Source of the DNA: PALSA-612 sp963742925
GTDB taxonomy: Bacteria; Actinomycetota; Thermoleophilia; Gaiellales; Gaiellaceae
Assembly: GCA_963742925.1 (NCBI GenBank)
Contig: CAVUNV010000017.1
Coordinates: forward strand, 1-64,000
Length of the DNA stretch: 64,000 bases
Direction of reading: 5' to 3'
Part shown: positions 51,216 through 59,668 of the stretch, one piece after another
How the letters are laid out: each line of letters opens with the position of its first letter
Numbering within the stretch: position 1 is the stretch's first letter
Made by a program: the position numbers and the translations under genes
The notes under the pieces: generated by a model
What the model saw: only the letters and a program-made list of their open reading frames with translations
What the model was told of the DNA's origin: nothing
Databases searched by the model: none

Positions 51216-52356
51216 ATGCCGAAGACTCAAGAGGCGCTCTACGCGACGCTGGACCTCGACCTGTCGTGGTCCGAGCGGGAGCTGCCCGAGCGGGAGCGGA
51301 CGAAGCACGTCCACAGGCTGCATCCCTACCTCGGCAAGTTCATCCCGCAGCTCGTCGAGGTGCTGCTCGGGCGGTACGTGCCGGCCGGCGGGCGCGTGCT
51401 CGACCCGTTCGCGGGCTCGGGGACGACGCTCGTCCAGGCGCTCGAGTCGGGCTACGCAGCGACCGGCGGAGACCTGGCTGCGTTCAACTGCCTCCTGATG
51501 CGCGTCAAGACGGCCCGCTACAACGAGTTCACGCTCGAGAAGGAGCTCCGCGACGCGGTCGGCCGCCTCGAGGGTCAGAGCGGGGTCAGAGCAGGGTCAG
51601 ACCGGGGTCAGACACTGCTCGGTGGCTACGTCGGCCAGTGGTTCGCGCCGCAGGCGGCGGCCGACCTGCTCGGCTGGCGGGCGCTCGTCGACGAGTACGA
51701 GCACGCGGACGTCATGCGCGTCGTGCTCGCCCGCGCCGCCCGCTCGGCGCGGCTGACCACCCACTTCGATCTCGACTTCCCGCGCGTGCCCCAGCACGAG
51801 CCCTACTGGTGCTACAAGCACCGGCGCACCTGCCGTCCGGTCGACCACGCGTCCCACTTCCTGCGGCGCTACGCGCTCGACACGCTGGCCCGGATCAAGG
51901 GGTTCGCGCGCGTCCGTGCTCGCGGGCGAGACGCTCTCGTGCTGCACGGCGACTCGCGCGAGCTCGGCTGGGACGGGCCCTTCGACGCCGTGATCACGTC
52001 GCCCCCGTACCCGGGCCTGATCGACTACCACGAGCAGCATCGCTACGCGTACGAGCTGCTCGGCCTCGACGACCGGCGCGAGCGCGAGATCGGCGCGGCC
52101 GCGGCCGGGACGAGCAAGGCGGCGCTCGCCGCCTACACGGAGGGCATCGCCGCCGCGCTCCGGAACGCCGCGGGCACGCTTCGCCGCAGCGGCCCCAGTA
52201 CTGATCGTCGTCAACGACCGGCGCGACCTCTACCCGGAGATCCTGGAGCGAGCAGGCCTGCGGCTCGAGGAGCGGCTCCGGCGCCACGTCAACCGGCGCA
52301 CCGGTCGGCGGGCGGGCGAGTTCTTCGAAGACGTCCTGGTCGCCGTGCCTGAATAG
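51216..52356 (+). CDS. Orphan DNA methyltransferase (N4/N6 type) with an internal 11-bp tandem repeat (one extra base)
   Basis: Corrected length is about 379 residues. The SAM-binding motif DPFAGSGTTLVQALESG lies near residue 66, preceded by LHPYLGKFIPQLVEVLLG. The catalytic TSPPYPGLIDYHEQHRYAYE (SPPY, amino-methyltransferase) is near residue 265, so the order is FxG then SPPY. After residue 118, four 11-bp units starting GGGTCAGA (51572, 51583, 51594, 51605) encode GQSGVRAGSDRGQTL, an apparent insertion. The frame breaks in CCCC at 52193-52196: LRRSGP should continue VLIVVNDRRDLYPEILERAG to a TAG at 52356. No restriction endonuclease is adjacent. Confidence 0.8.
51572..51615 (+). repeat. Four-copy 11-bp tandem repeat inside a gene
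   Basis: Units GGGTCAGAGCG, GGGTCAGAGCA, GGGTCAGACCG and GGGTCAGACAC, spaced exactly 11 bp. The core GGGTCAGAC recurs at 63272 outside genes, so this looks like a dispersed repeat that has entered a coding region in frame. Confidence 0.75.
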
Positions 52357-52393
52357 CGGCACTTCCGGCACAGACACGTCACACGACGCGGGC

Positions 52394-52399
52394 TAGCGT
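52394..52399 (+). promoter_or_regulatory. Putative -10 box, leaderless promoter for comM
   Basis: TAGCGT, 6 nt before GTG 52406. Confidence 0.45.
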
Positions 52400-52405
52400 C
52401 GAGAC

Positions 52406-53869
52406 GTGCTCGGGCGGACGGTCACGCATGCGCTCGTCGGACTCGAGGCGCGCCGCGTCGAGGTCGAGGCCCACCTCCAGCTCGGCGTGCCCGGCTTCGC
52501 GATCGTCGGCCTCGCCGACCGTGCCTGCCAGGAGGCGAAGGAGCGCGTCCGGGTCGGAATCGCGTCCGCCGAGCTCGAGTGGCCGGTCCGGCGGATCACC
52601 GTCAACCTCGCGCCGGCCGGGCTCCGCAAGGAGGGCTCCGGCTTCGACCTGCCGATCGCACTCGCCATCCTCGCCGCGTCGCGGCAGATTCCCGAGACCG
52701 CTCTCGCCGCTCACGCCGCTCTCGGCGAGCTGGCGCTGGACGGCCGTGTTCGCCCGGTCGGCGGCGTGCTCGCGGCGGCGGAAGGAGCCCGCCGGGCCGG
52801 CTTCACGCGGCTCCTCTGCGCAGCCGAGTCGACCCCCGAGGCGGAGCTGGCCGGCGTCGAAGCCGTGCCACTGCGGCATCTGGCCGAGGCAGTTGCCTAT
52901 CTCCGCGGCGAAGGCGAGCCGCCGCCGTACACGCCGCCCGCGAACGGGAGGCCGACAGCGGCCGCGCACCCCGATCTCGCCGACGTCCGCGGCCAGGAGC
53001 GGGCGCGGCGAGCACTCGAGATCGCCGCCGCCGGCGGGCACAACCTGCTCCTCGGCGGTCCACCCGGCACCGGCAAGACGATGCTCGCACGGCGCCTCCC
53101 GGGGATCCTGCCTCCGCTCGCGCCCGACCAGGCCCTCGAGGTCACCCGCATCCACTCCGTCGCCGGGATGTTGCTCCCCGGCCGCCCGCTGATCACGGAG
53201 CCGCCCTTCCGCGCGCCACACCACTCGGCCTCGACGGCGGCGATCGTCGGGGGCGGGCCGGGGCCGCGGCCCGGTGAGGCGAGCCTCGCGCACCGCGGCG
53301 TGCTGCTCCTCGACGAGCTGCCGGAGTTCATGCGGCCGGCGCTCGAATCGCTCCGCCAGCCGCTCGAGGACGGCGTCGTGAGCATCGCCCGCGCGGCGGG
53401 CCAGGCGCTGTTCCCGGCGCGCTTCCAGCTCGTCGCGACGATGAACCTCTGCCCCTGCGGAGCGCGCGGCGACCCCGGAGCGGAGTGCTCCTGCTCGCCT
53501 CAACGCCTCGCGGCGTTCCGGGACAAGCTCTCGCGGGCGCTCCTCGACCGCTTCGACCTCGTCGTCACCGTGCCGCGACCCCGCGGCGTCGAGCTTGCCG
53601 CCGGGCCGTCGGAGGCCTCCACGCCGGTGCGGGAGCGCGTGTGCGCGGCGCGTGCCCGGCTGCGCGCGAAGGTGCCGCGGCGAACGACGGAGGCCGACGA
53701 GCTGCTGACGCGCGCCGTCGAGCGATTGCCGCTCTCCGGCCGGGGTCGAGCCCGGGTGGCGAGATCGGCGCAGACGATCGCGGCGCTGGCCGGAAAGGAC
53801 GAGGTTCTGCCCGAGCACGTGTCGGAGGCGCTGTCGTATCGCACGCCGTCGGAGCTGCAGCAGTCATGA
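52406..53869 (+). CDS. comM: ComM/YifB family Mg-chelatase-like AAA+ ATPase
   Basis: 487 residues. ComM is a branch-migration helicase in natural transformation. The N-terminal Lon-protease-like fold (VEVEAHLQLGVPGFAIVGLA, AGLRKEGSGFDLPIALAILA) precedes the AAA+ core: Walker A LLGGPPGTGKTMLARRLPG, IHSVAGMLLPGRPLI, Walker B GVLLLDELPEFMRPALESLR, and a zinc-like CPCGARGDPGAECSCSPQRL. The C-terminal lid (RVARSAQTIAALAGKDEVLP) closes it. It overlaps dprA by ATGA, so the two competence genes are co-translated. Confidence 0.94.
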   Translation: MLGRTVTHALVGLEARRVEVEAHLQLGVPGFAIVGLADRACQEAKERVRVGIASAELEWPVRRITVNLAPAGLRKEGSGFDLPIALAILAASRQIPETALAAHAALGELALDGRVRPVGGVLAAAEGARRAGFTRLLCAAESTPEAELAGVEAVPLRHLAEAVAYLRGEGEPPPYTPPANGRPTAAAHPDLADVRGQERARRALEIAAAGGHNLLLGGPPGTGKTMLARRLPGILPPLAPDQALEVTRIHSVAGMLLPGRPLITEPPFRAPHHSASTAAIVGGGPGPRPGEASLAHRGVLLLDELPEFMRPALESLRQPLEDGVVSIARAAGQALFPARFQLVATMNLCPCGARGDPGAECSCSPQRLAAFRDKLSRALLDRFDLVVTVPRPRGVELAAGPSEASTPVRERVCAARARLRAKVPRRTTEADELLTRAVERLPLSGRGRARVARSAQTIAALAGKDEVLPEHVSEALSYRTPSELQQS

Positions 53870-54882
53870 CCGAGCTCGCCCTTGCGGCCTTCGCAGCGCA
53901 CACCGACTCGCATCTCGTGTCCGCGCCGCGCGGGGAGCGTTTCGCCCGCTTCCAGCGGGAGTTCGACGAGCGCTCCTATCTCGCCGACCTGGACAGGCGC
54001 GGGCTCCGCTGGCTGCCGCGCTCGTCTCGCCGATTCCCGTCTGCCCTCGCGGCGATCTTCGACGCGCCGGCGGGCCTCTTCGTGCGCGGCCGCGCTGACC
54101 TCGACCTCCTCGACCGCCCCGCCGTGGCGATCGTCGGCGCCCGCTCGTGCTCGTCGTACGGCGCCGACGTGGCGCGCATGCTCGGTCGCGAGCTCGCCGC
54201 CGCGGGGCTCGTCGTCGTCAGCGGCCTCGCGCGGGGAGTCGACGGTCACGCGCATCGCGGTGCTCTCGATGCCGGCGGTCTGACCGTCGCTGTGCTCGGC
54301 TGCGGCATCGACCGGGACTATCCCGCCGCGCACGGGGAGCTCGCGGGCCGGATCGCCGAGCGGGGGCTCGTCGTCTCGGAGTACGCGCCGGGCGTCGAGC
54401 CGGCTCCGTGGCGCTTCCCGGCCCGGAACCGCATCATCGCCGGGCTCGCCCAGGCGACCGTCGTCGTGGAGGCACGCGAGCGGAGCGGCGCGCTGATCAC
54501 GGCCGATCTCGCGCTCGAGGAAGGACGCGAGGTGCTGGCCGTTCCTGGCGAGATCACCTCCGCGCTGTCGGCCGGCTCGAACCGGCTGCTGCGAAGCGGT
54601 GCGGCTGCCCTCACCTGCTCTGCCGACGTGCTCGAGGTGTTCGGGATCGAGCCCGAAGCCGCCCCGCCCCCGCCCGAGCTGAGCTCCACCGCGTCGCGGA
54701 TCGTCGCGCGCCTCGAGGTCGAGCCGGCGGGCGCGGACGCGCTCGCGAGGGTGCTCGAGCTCGACGCGGGCGAGCTCGCCGCGGCTCTTACGGAGCTCGA
54801 GCTCGCAGGCGTAGTGTCCGAAAGAGACGGTTTCTTTCGGCTGGCGGCCGCCCTAGGATGTCGTCGTGACCGAGCCGACTGA
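53866..54882 (+). CDS. dprA: DNA processing protein DprA
   Basis: 338 residues. It loads RecA on incoming single-stranded DNA. The N-terminal SAM-like region is reduced. The Rossmann-like core has VAIVGARSCSSYGADVARML, VVSGLARGVDGHAHRGALDA (GxARGxD motif), TVAVLGCGIDRDYPAAHGEL, FPARNRIIAGLAQATVVVEA and SGALITADLALEEGREVLAV. The C-terminal winged helix (ALARVLELDAGELAAALTEL, then ELAGVVSERDGFFRLA) is present. ATG 53866 is coupled to comM. It overlaps the next gene by 17 bp. Confidence 0.95.
   Translation: MTELALAAFAAHTDSHLVSAPRGERFARFQREFDERSYLADLDRRGLRWLPRSSRRFPSALAAIFDAPAGLFVRGRADLDLLDRPAVAIVGARSCSSYGADVARMLGRELAAAGLVVVSGLARGVDGHAHRGALDAGGLTVAVLGCGIDRDYPAAHGELAGRIAERGLVVSEYAPGVEPAPWRFPARNRIIAGLAQATVVVEARERSGALITADLALEEGREVLAVPGEITSALSAGSNRLLRSGAAALTCSADVLEVFGIEPEAAPPPPELSSTASRIVARLEVEPAGADALARVLELDAGELAAALTELELAGVVSERDGFFRLAAALGCRRDRAD
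54854..54859 (+). promoter_or_regulatory. Putative -10 box, leaderless promoter for the gene at 54866
   Basis: TAGGAT, 6 nt before GTG 54866, inside the 3' end of dprA. Confidence 0.4.
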
Positions 54883-55489
54883 GCGGGCGAGGCAGATCCG
54901 GCGGATCGCGCCCTACACCATGCACTGGTCGGTCGCCGACGACCGCATCGGCGGTGTGCAGAGCGACTCCTACGCGCTGCACACGAAATCCGGCGTGATC
55001 TTCGTCGACCCGCTGCCGATGACCCACGCGGCGGCCGAGCAGTTCCCCTCGGTCGCGTTCGCGCTGCTGACCAGGGGCTGCCATCAGCGCTCGTCATGGC
55101 GCTACCGGCGGGAGCACGGCGCGCGGGTCGTGGCGCCGCGCGGCTCCTGGGGCCTGCTCACGGAGCCGGACCAGCACTACACGGACGGAACGCGGCTCCC
55201 GGCGGGCTTCCAGCAGATCCGCACTCCCGGGCCGGAGTACAACCACTTCGCACTCTTCCGGCCGGGTGAGCCGTCCATCCTCTTCATCGGCGACCTCGTG
55301 CGCCGGCGTGACTCGTCCGCTCCGCTCGAGCTGGCCGCGGTTGAGGATGGGCTCGCACCCGGCATCGCGCGGAAGAGCCTCGAGAAGCTGCTCGAGCTCG
55401 ATTTCGAGCTCCTCTGCCTCTCGCACGGCGGGTACATCGACGACGACCCCCGGGGCGCGCTGCAGGAGCTCCTCGAGCTCGCGGCGTGA
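54866..55489 (+). CDS. Metallo-beta-lactamase-fold-like protein, metal site degenerate
   Basis: 207 residues with the strand pattern of the lactamase fold (YALHTKSGVIFVDPLPMTHA, ALLTRGCHQRSSWRYRREHG, FLIFIGDLV-like ILFIGDLVRRRDSSAPLELA, LLCLSHGGYIDDDPRGALQE). The canonical HxHxDH is replaced by RGCHQRSSW, but a late SHGG histidine remains, so hydrolase activity is doubtful. It may be a cofactor-binding or partly active paralogue. GTG 54866 overlaps dprA by 17 bp, and its stop overlaps the next gene by GTGA. Confidence 0.65.
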   Translation: MTEPTERARQIRRIAPYTMHWSVADDRIGGVQSDSYALHTKSGVIFVDPLPMTHAAAEQFPSVAFALLTRGCHQRSSWRYRREHGARVVAPRGSWGLLTEPDQHYTDGTRLPAGFQQIRTPGPEYNHFALFRPGEPSILFIGDLVRRRDSSAPLELAAVEDGLAPGIARKSLEKLLELDFELLCLSHGGYIDDDPRGALQELLELAA

Positions 55490-56610
55490 GCTCCTCGTAC
55501 TGGCTCGAAGAGCCGCCTCCGGCGCGGCCCGAGCGCCGCCTGGACGGGCCGGTGGACGTGGCGATCGTCGGCGCGGGCGTCACCGGCTGCGCGTGCGCCC
55601 GCGTGCTGGCGGAGGCGGGCCTGCGCGTGCGGGTGCACGAGGCTCGGCGGGTCGCGGAGGGAGCCAGCGGACGGAACGGCGGGTTCGCCCTCCGCGGCGG
55701 CGCGGCGCCGTACGACGTCAGCGTCGAGTCGATCGGCCGGGAGCGCACGGCTGCATACTGGAGCTCGACCGAGCAAGCCCTCGACCGCATCGAAGCCCTG
55801 GCCGGCGACGCGTTCGTGCGGACCGGCAGCCTCCGCCTCGCGGCCGACGAAGACGAGCGCGAGCAGCTCCGCGCCGAATACGAGCTGCTGCGCGAGGACG
55901 GTTTCGCCGCCGAGTGGCGGGAAGAGCTCGGCGCGCCGCTCCATCCGTTGTTCTCCGCGGCGATCTTCCACCCCGTCGACGCCGCGCTCCAACCCGCGCG
56001 CTGGGTGCGCCGGCTGGCCGGGCTGGCCGCCGCGGCGGGCGCGGAGATCCGCGAGGGAGACCGGGTCGGGTCCGTCAACGAGCTGGACGCAGGCCAGGTG
56101 GTGATCGCGACCGACGGCTACCCGAGCGGCCTGCTCGGACCGCTCGAAGGCCTGATCATCCCGACGCGCGGGCAGATGATCGCGACCGAGCCGATCCCAG
56201 AGCGGCTGTTCGACTGCCCGCACTACAGCCGTCACGGCTTCGACTACTGGCAGCAGCGCGACGACGGCCGGATCCTCGCGGGCGGCTTCCGCGACACGGC
56301 CCTCGACAACGAGTTCACGACCAGCGAGGAGACGACCCCCGAGATCCAGCGCTCACTCGAGAGCCTCGTCGGCGACCTGGTCGGCTGGCCGGTCGTGGCG
56401 ACGCACCGCTGGGCGGGCTCGTTCGGCTTCGTGCCCGACTTCATGCCGGTCGTCGGGCGCGTGCCGGGTGAGGACGGGCTCTGGGTGGCAGGCGGCTACT
56501 CGGGGCACGGGATGGTGCTCGGGTTCCTGTGCGGCGAGCTGGTCGCGAACGCGATCCTCGGCCACGAGGCGCCGGGCCTCGACCTGTTCGACCCTGCGCG
56601 GTTGCTCTAG
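55486..56610 (+). CDS. FAD-dependent amine/amino-acid oxidoreductase (DAO family)
   Basis: 374 residues. The dinucleotide motif VDVAIVGAGVTGCACARVLA is at residues 24-43, SGRNGGFALRGGAAPYDVSV follows as in the glycine/sarcosine-oxidase and gamma-glutamylputrescine-oxidase group, and the C-terminus has GRVPGEDGLWVAGGYSGHGM. TRGQMIATEPIPERLFDCP is characteristic of PuuB-like enzymes. Oxidation of a small amine or imino acid in the cytoplasm is likely; the substrate is unknown. It is coupled by GTGA to the upstream gene and ends directly (TAGGTG) at the cupin gene, giving a three-gene unit. Confidence 0.85.
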   Translation: MSSSYWLEEPPPARPERRLDGPVDVAIVGAGVTGCACARVLAEAGLRVRVHEARRVAEGASGRNGGFALRGGAAPYDVSVESIGRERTAAYWSSTEQALDRIEALAGDAFVRTGSLRLAADEDEREQLRAEYELLREDGFAAEWREELGAPLHPLFSAAIFHPVDAALQPARWVRRLAGLAAAAGAEIREGDRVGSVNELDAGQVVIATDGYPSGLLGPLEGLIIPTRGQMIATEPIPERLFDCPHYSRHGFDYWQQRDDGRILAGGFRDTALDNEFTTSEETTPEIQRSLESLVGDLVGWPVVATHRWAGSFGFVPDFMPVVGRVPGEDGLWVAGGYSGHGMVLGFLCGELVANAILGHEAPGLDLFDPARLL

Positions 56611-57150
56611 GTGATCCCGGAAGCACGACTCGAGGACACCGGCGGCGGTCTCGCGCCCGCGACCGAAGGGTGGTTCGTGGTCAACGTTCGCGACGCGTCC
56701 TGGGTGACGAACGACGTGCTCGGGGCGTGCTGCATCTTCGAGGGCGGCGATGTGGACTTTCCGGAGCTCGGCTTCACGCTCGCCGTGCTCCAGCCCGGAC
56801 AGTCAGGCGGCCGGTATCACCGCGAGTCCAACCAGGAGGACTTCCTCGTGCTCGCGGGCGAGTGTCTGCTGCTCATCGAGGGCGAGGAGCGGCGGCTCCG
56901 GGCATGGGACTTCGGGCATTGCCCGCCGGACACCGAGCACGGCTTCGTCGGAGCCGGCGACGGGCCGTGCCTGATCTTTCTGACGGGCGGGCGGGCCGGC
57001 GAGAAGTCGATCGTCTATGTGCGTTCCGAGCTGGCGATCCGTCACGGCGCCGGCGTCGAGGCGGAGACGAGCTCACCTGCCGAGGCATATGCGCCGTTTC
57101 CGAGCTGGGAGCCGGGGCGACCGGACTTCACCGGCATGCCCTGGGTGTAG
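56611..57150 (+). CDS. Cupin-domain protein
   Basis: 179 residues with one cupin core: TLAVLQPGQSGGRYHRESNQ then EDFLVLAGECLLLIEGEERR (motif 1 with His and Glu), and AWDFGHCPPDTEHGFVGAGD (motif 2, His). This fits a metal-binding cupin. The N- and C-terminal extensions (VVNVRDASWVTNDVLGACC; PSWEPGRPDFTGMPWV) are typical of a conserved actinobacterial cupin group. GTG 56611 directly follows the oxidoreductase stop, so it is probably in the same pathway. The 119-nt region after it, up to the convergent gene, holds no clear feature. Confidence 0.8.
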   Translation: MIPEARLEDTGGGLAPATEGWFVVNVRDASWVTNDVLGACCIFEGGDVDFPELGFTLAVLQPGQSGGRYHRESNQEDFLVLAGECLLLIEGEERRLRAWDFGHCPPDTEHGFVGAGDGPCLIFLTGGRAGEKSIVYVRSELAIRHGAGVEAETSSPAEAYAPFPSWEPGRPDFTGMPWV

Positions 57151-57269
57151 GGCCTAGCCTGCCTGCAGGGAGACGCTGAGCGCCTGCGTGCCCGCACTGC
57201 CCGCGGCGATGGTGAGGATGACGTCGACGTGCCCATCCCCGTGCCTTTTGCCGGAAGGGCGGCGAGGGG

Positions 57270-58172
57270 CTATCCCACGGCGACGCCGCAGGGGCCGCTC
57301 GCGCCGGTGATGAAGCTCTCGTTGGCGCCCGTGCCGTCGAGCTTGGCCCGTCCGATGGTGGTGCCGTTGTCGGAGTTGCTGTTGCCCCAGTAGATGTAGC
57401 CACCTGCGACTGCGATTCCGCAGGCACCGCTCGCTCCGGTGATGAAGCGCTGGTTGACGCCGCTGCCGCTCAGGTTGGCGCGTCCGATCGAGGAGGGCGC
57501 GGTCGAGCCGAAGGCGCCGTAGTTCGTCCAGTAGATGTGGTTGGCGTAGATCGCTATCCCGGACGGGTTCTTCGCACCCTTGATGAAGTTGGCGTTGACG
57601 CCGGTGCCGTTCAGGTTGGCGCGCTCGATCGTCGTCTTGACGCCTGAGGTCGCGAAGGCTCCCCAGTAGATGTGCTTGCCGTACACCGCCACGTAGAAGG
57701 GCCCGATCGTATGGATGAAGTTCTGCCGGACGCCGCTGCCGTTCAGGTTGGCGCGTCCGATCGACGTGCCGCTATAGCCCGTCGTCCAGTAGATGTGCGC
57801 GTTGCCGACGGCGATCCCGCAGGGGCTGCCCGAGGCGATCTCGATGAACTTCGGGTTGACTCCGGTGCCGTCCAGGTTGGCACGCCCGATTGCACCCCCG
57901 TCTTCCTCCGCCCAGTAGACGTACCCGCCGTGCACGGCGACGCCGCAAGGCCTCGCCCCTCCATTCTTGATGAACGTCTCGTTCACGCCGGTTCCATCCA
58001 GGTTCGCCCGCCCGACCGAGGTCGACCCGTTACCGTCGTTTGCGAAGTAGAGAAACGCCTGGCCGGCAGCCTCAGACGACCTTGGCGCCACAATCGCCAC
58101 GCCGATCAACGCCATGGCGACGAGCGTGAAGCTCACGCCGATCAATCGCGCTCTACCGCTCACAGGCCTCAC
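57270..58172 (-). CDS. Secreted YWTD-like beta-propeller protein
   Basis: 300 residues. Signal peptide at 1-35 (LIGVSFTLVAMALIGVAIVA). The mature chain is six LDL-receptor-YWTD-like blades of about 43 residues: IGRANLDGTGVN-x-x-FI, then a Gly/Pro turn, then GIAV-x-x-x-HIYWT (for example AHIYWTTGYSGTSIGRANLN, NHIYWTNYGAFG). The C-terminus stops right after GPCGVAVG, so the last blade may close with the first strand. The likely role is an extracellular interaction module. The repeats are very regular at the DNA level, indicating recent or homogenised duplication. Confidence 0.85.
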   Translation of the reverse strand: MRPVSGRARLIGVSFTLVAMALIGVAIVAPRSSEAAGQAFLYFANDGNGSTSVGRANLDGTGVNETFIKNGGARPCGVAVHGGYVYWAEEDGGAIGRANLDGTGVNPKFIEIASGSPCGIAVGNAHIYWTTGYSGTSIGRANLNGSGVRQNFIHTIGPFYVAVYGKHIYWGAFATSGVKTTIERANLNGTGVNANFIKGAKNPSGIAIYANHIYWTNYGAFGSTAPSSIGRANLSGSGVNQRFITGASGACGIAVAGGYIYWGNSNSDNGTTIGRAKLDGTGANESFITGASGPCGVAVG

Positions 58173-58275
58173 AAGCCTGCCTGGACGGGCGCGAGCACAG
58201 GCTCATGGCGGCGACCTTCTCACCGAAGGCGCATCGTGTCAACCGCCTCGAGGGTGCTCCTCGAGGCGGACGCCC

Positions 58276-58701
58276 TCAGCCCGTCGCGCTCCCGCCGGGT
58301 TGCGACAGCGCGATCAGGCCGGCGTTTGTCGGGGTGAATCGACAAGCGTCGAAGTAGAACTCCCGCAGGTCGTCGTCGAAATCGACGTGGAGCCACTCGC
58401 AGCCCGCGGTCTGCGCCTCGGCGACGGCGACAGTGACGAGCTGCGTTCCGATCCCCTGCCTGCCGACGTGCGCGGTGACCATGGTGTCCAGGAGGAAGGC
58501 GTGCACGGCGCCGTCCCACGCCACGTTGACGAAGCCGACGAGGACGCCGCGGTCGTCTCGCGCGCAGACCCAGCCGAGGCTGTGCTCGTGAACCTGCGCC
58601 TTCCAGTCGTCGTCGAGGACCGGATGGCCGAACGCCTCTGCGTGGAGTGCGTTCACCGATGCGTTGTCGAAGTCGCCACGCCAGTGGTACGTGAAGGCCA
58701 T
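58276..58701 (-). CDS. GNAT-family N-acetyltransferase
   Basis: 141 residues with the GNAT fold: WVCARDDRGVLVGFVNVAWD, AFLLDTMVTAHVGRQGIGTQ (acetyl-CoA motif R-x-x-G-x-G/A) and LVTVAVAEAQTAGCEWLHVD, ending YFDACRFTPTNAGLIAL. The substrate is unknown. ATG 58701 starts the conserved FTYHWRGDFDN region. It lies 31 nt downstream of the ornithine-cyclodeaminase-like gene on the same strand and may be co-transcribed. Confidence 0.85.
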   Translation of the reverse strand: MAFTYHWRGDFDNASVNALHAEAFGHPVLDDDWKAQVHEHSLGWVCARDDRGVLVGFVNVAWDGAVHAFLLDTMVTAHVGRQGIGTQLVTVAVAEAQTAGCEWLHVDFDDDLREFYFDACRFTPTNAGLIALSQPGGSATG

Positions 58702-58732
58702 CGCAGCCAACCTATCGTCTGGCCGGCGACTG

Positions 58733-59668
58733 TCAGATGTCGACGTGCGGCAGGTCGAGCTCACCCGCGCGCTCGTACGCGGCCAGCGCGATCGCGAGGT
58801 CCTGGATCGCGAGGCCGGTCGAGTCGAACGCGGTGGTCTCGTCGGCCGAGCGGCGCCCGGGCGCGTCGCCGGTGAGCACCGCGCCGAGCTCGGTCACGTC
58901 CTCGCGCGCGAGCAGGCCCGCCTCGACGGCGTGGGCGAGGTCGCCGGCATGGCTCGCCTGCCCGTAGTCGTCGCAGAACGCGCTGACGCGGGCCAGCTCG
59001 GCCGCTGCGATCTCGCACTTGTCGGGCCCGTCGGCGCCCATCAGGCTGACGTGCTGGCCCGGGTGCAGCGAGCCTTCGCCGAGCAGGACGTGCTTGCCGG
59101 GCGTGACCGTGGCGACGACGTCGGCCGCGAGCGCGTCCTCGAGCGAGTCGGCGACACCGGCGCCGATCTCCCCGGCCGCGGCCTCGGCGCGGGTGCGATC
59201 GAGGTCGAAGACGCTCACTTCCCGGCCGCGGGCGAGGAACGTCCGCGCCACCGCCTTGCCGTTCACGCCGGCGCCGATCACGGCCGTGGTCGTCGCGTCC
59301 TCACGTCCCAGCACCTCGGCGGCGAGCACTGCGGCCGCACCCGTCCGCAACGCGGTCAGCGACGCCGCGTCCAGGATCGCCAGCAACCGCCCGCAGGAGG
59401 CGTCCGAGAGCAGCACCGTGCCCATCACGGTCGGCAGGCCGCGTGACGGATTCCCCGGGAACGAGCTGATCCATTTCAGCAGCGCGAAGCCGCCGCCGTG
59501 CGCAGGCATGGCGCGGAAGTCCCCGGCCGGGTACGCCGGCACGTAGACCTTGGCCGGCATCGTCCACTCGCCCTTCGCGTAGGCGACGAACGCCTCCCGG
59601 ACCGCGTCGAGCGCCCGCTCGGGCGTGACTGCTTCGTAGACGTCCTGGGCGCGGAAGAGGGGCGGCAC
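58733..59668 (-). CDS. Ornithine cyclodeaminase/mu-crystallin family protein
   Basis: 311 residues. The NAD-binding core has TTAVIGAGVNGKAVARTFLA; substrate-side conserved pieces are GDFRAMPAHGGGFALLKWIS, SFPGNPSRGLPTVMGTVLLS and DAASLTALRTGAAAVLAAEV, matching the OCD/alanine-dehydrogenase/ketimine-reductase family. The late FDSTGLAIQDLAIALAAYER is a family hallmark. The substrate (ornithine, alanine or a cyclic imine) is not deducible. GTG 59668 directly abuts the pntB stop (TAGGTG), so it belongs to the transhydrogenase operon as sequenced. Confidence 0.88.
   Translation of the reverse strand: MPPLFRAQDVYEAVTPERALDAVREAFVAYAKGEWTMPAKVYVPAYPAGDFRAMPAHGGGFALLKWISSFPGNPSRGLPTVMGTVLLSDASCGRLLAILDAASLTALRTGAAAVLAAEVLGREDATTTAVIGAGVNGKAVARTFLARGREVSVFDLDRTRAEAAAGEIGAGVADSLEDALAADVVATVTPGKHVLLGEGSLHPGQHVSLMGADGPDKCEIAAAELARVSAFCDDYGQASHAGDLAHAVEAGLLAREDVTELGAVLTGDAPGRRSADETTAFDSTGLAIQDLAIALAAYERAGELDLPHVDI

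Noticed and set aside
54866..55489. Calling the gene an active metallo-beta-lactamase
   Set aside because: The HxHxDH metal motif is replaced by a CHQRSSW-type segment; only the fold similarity is supported.
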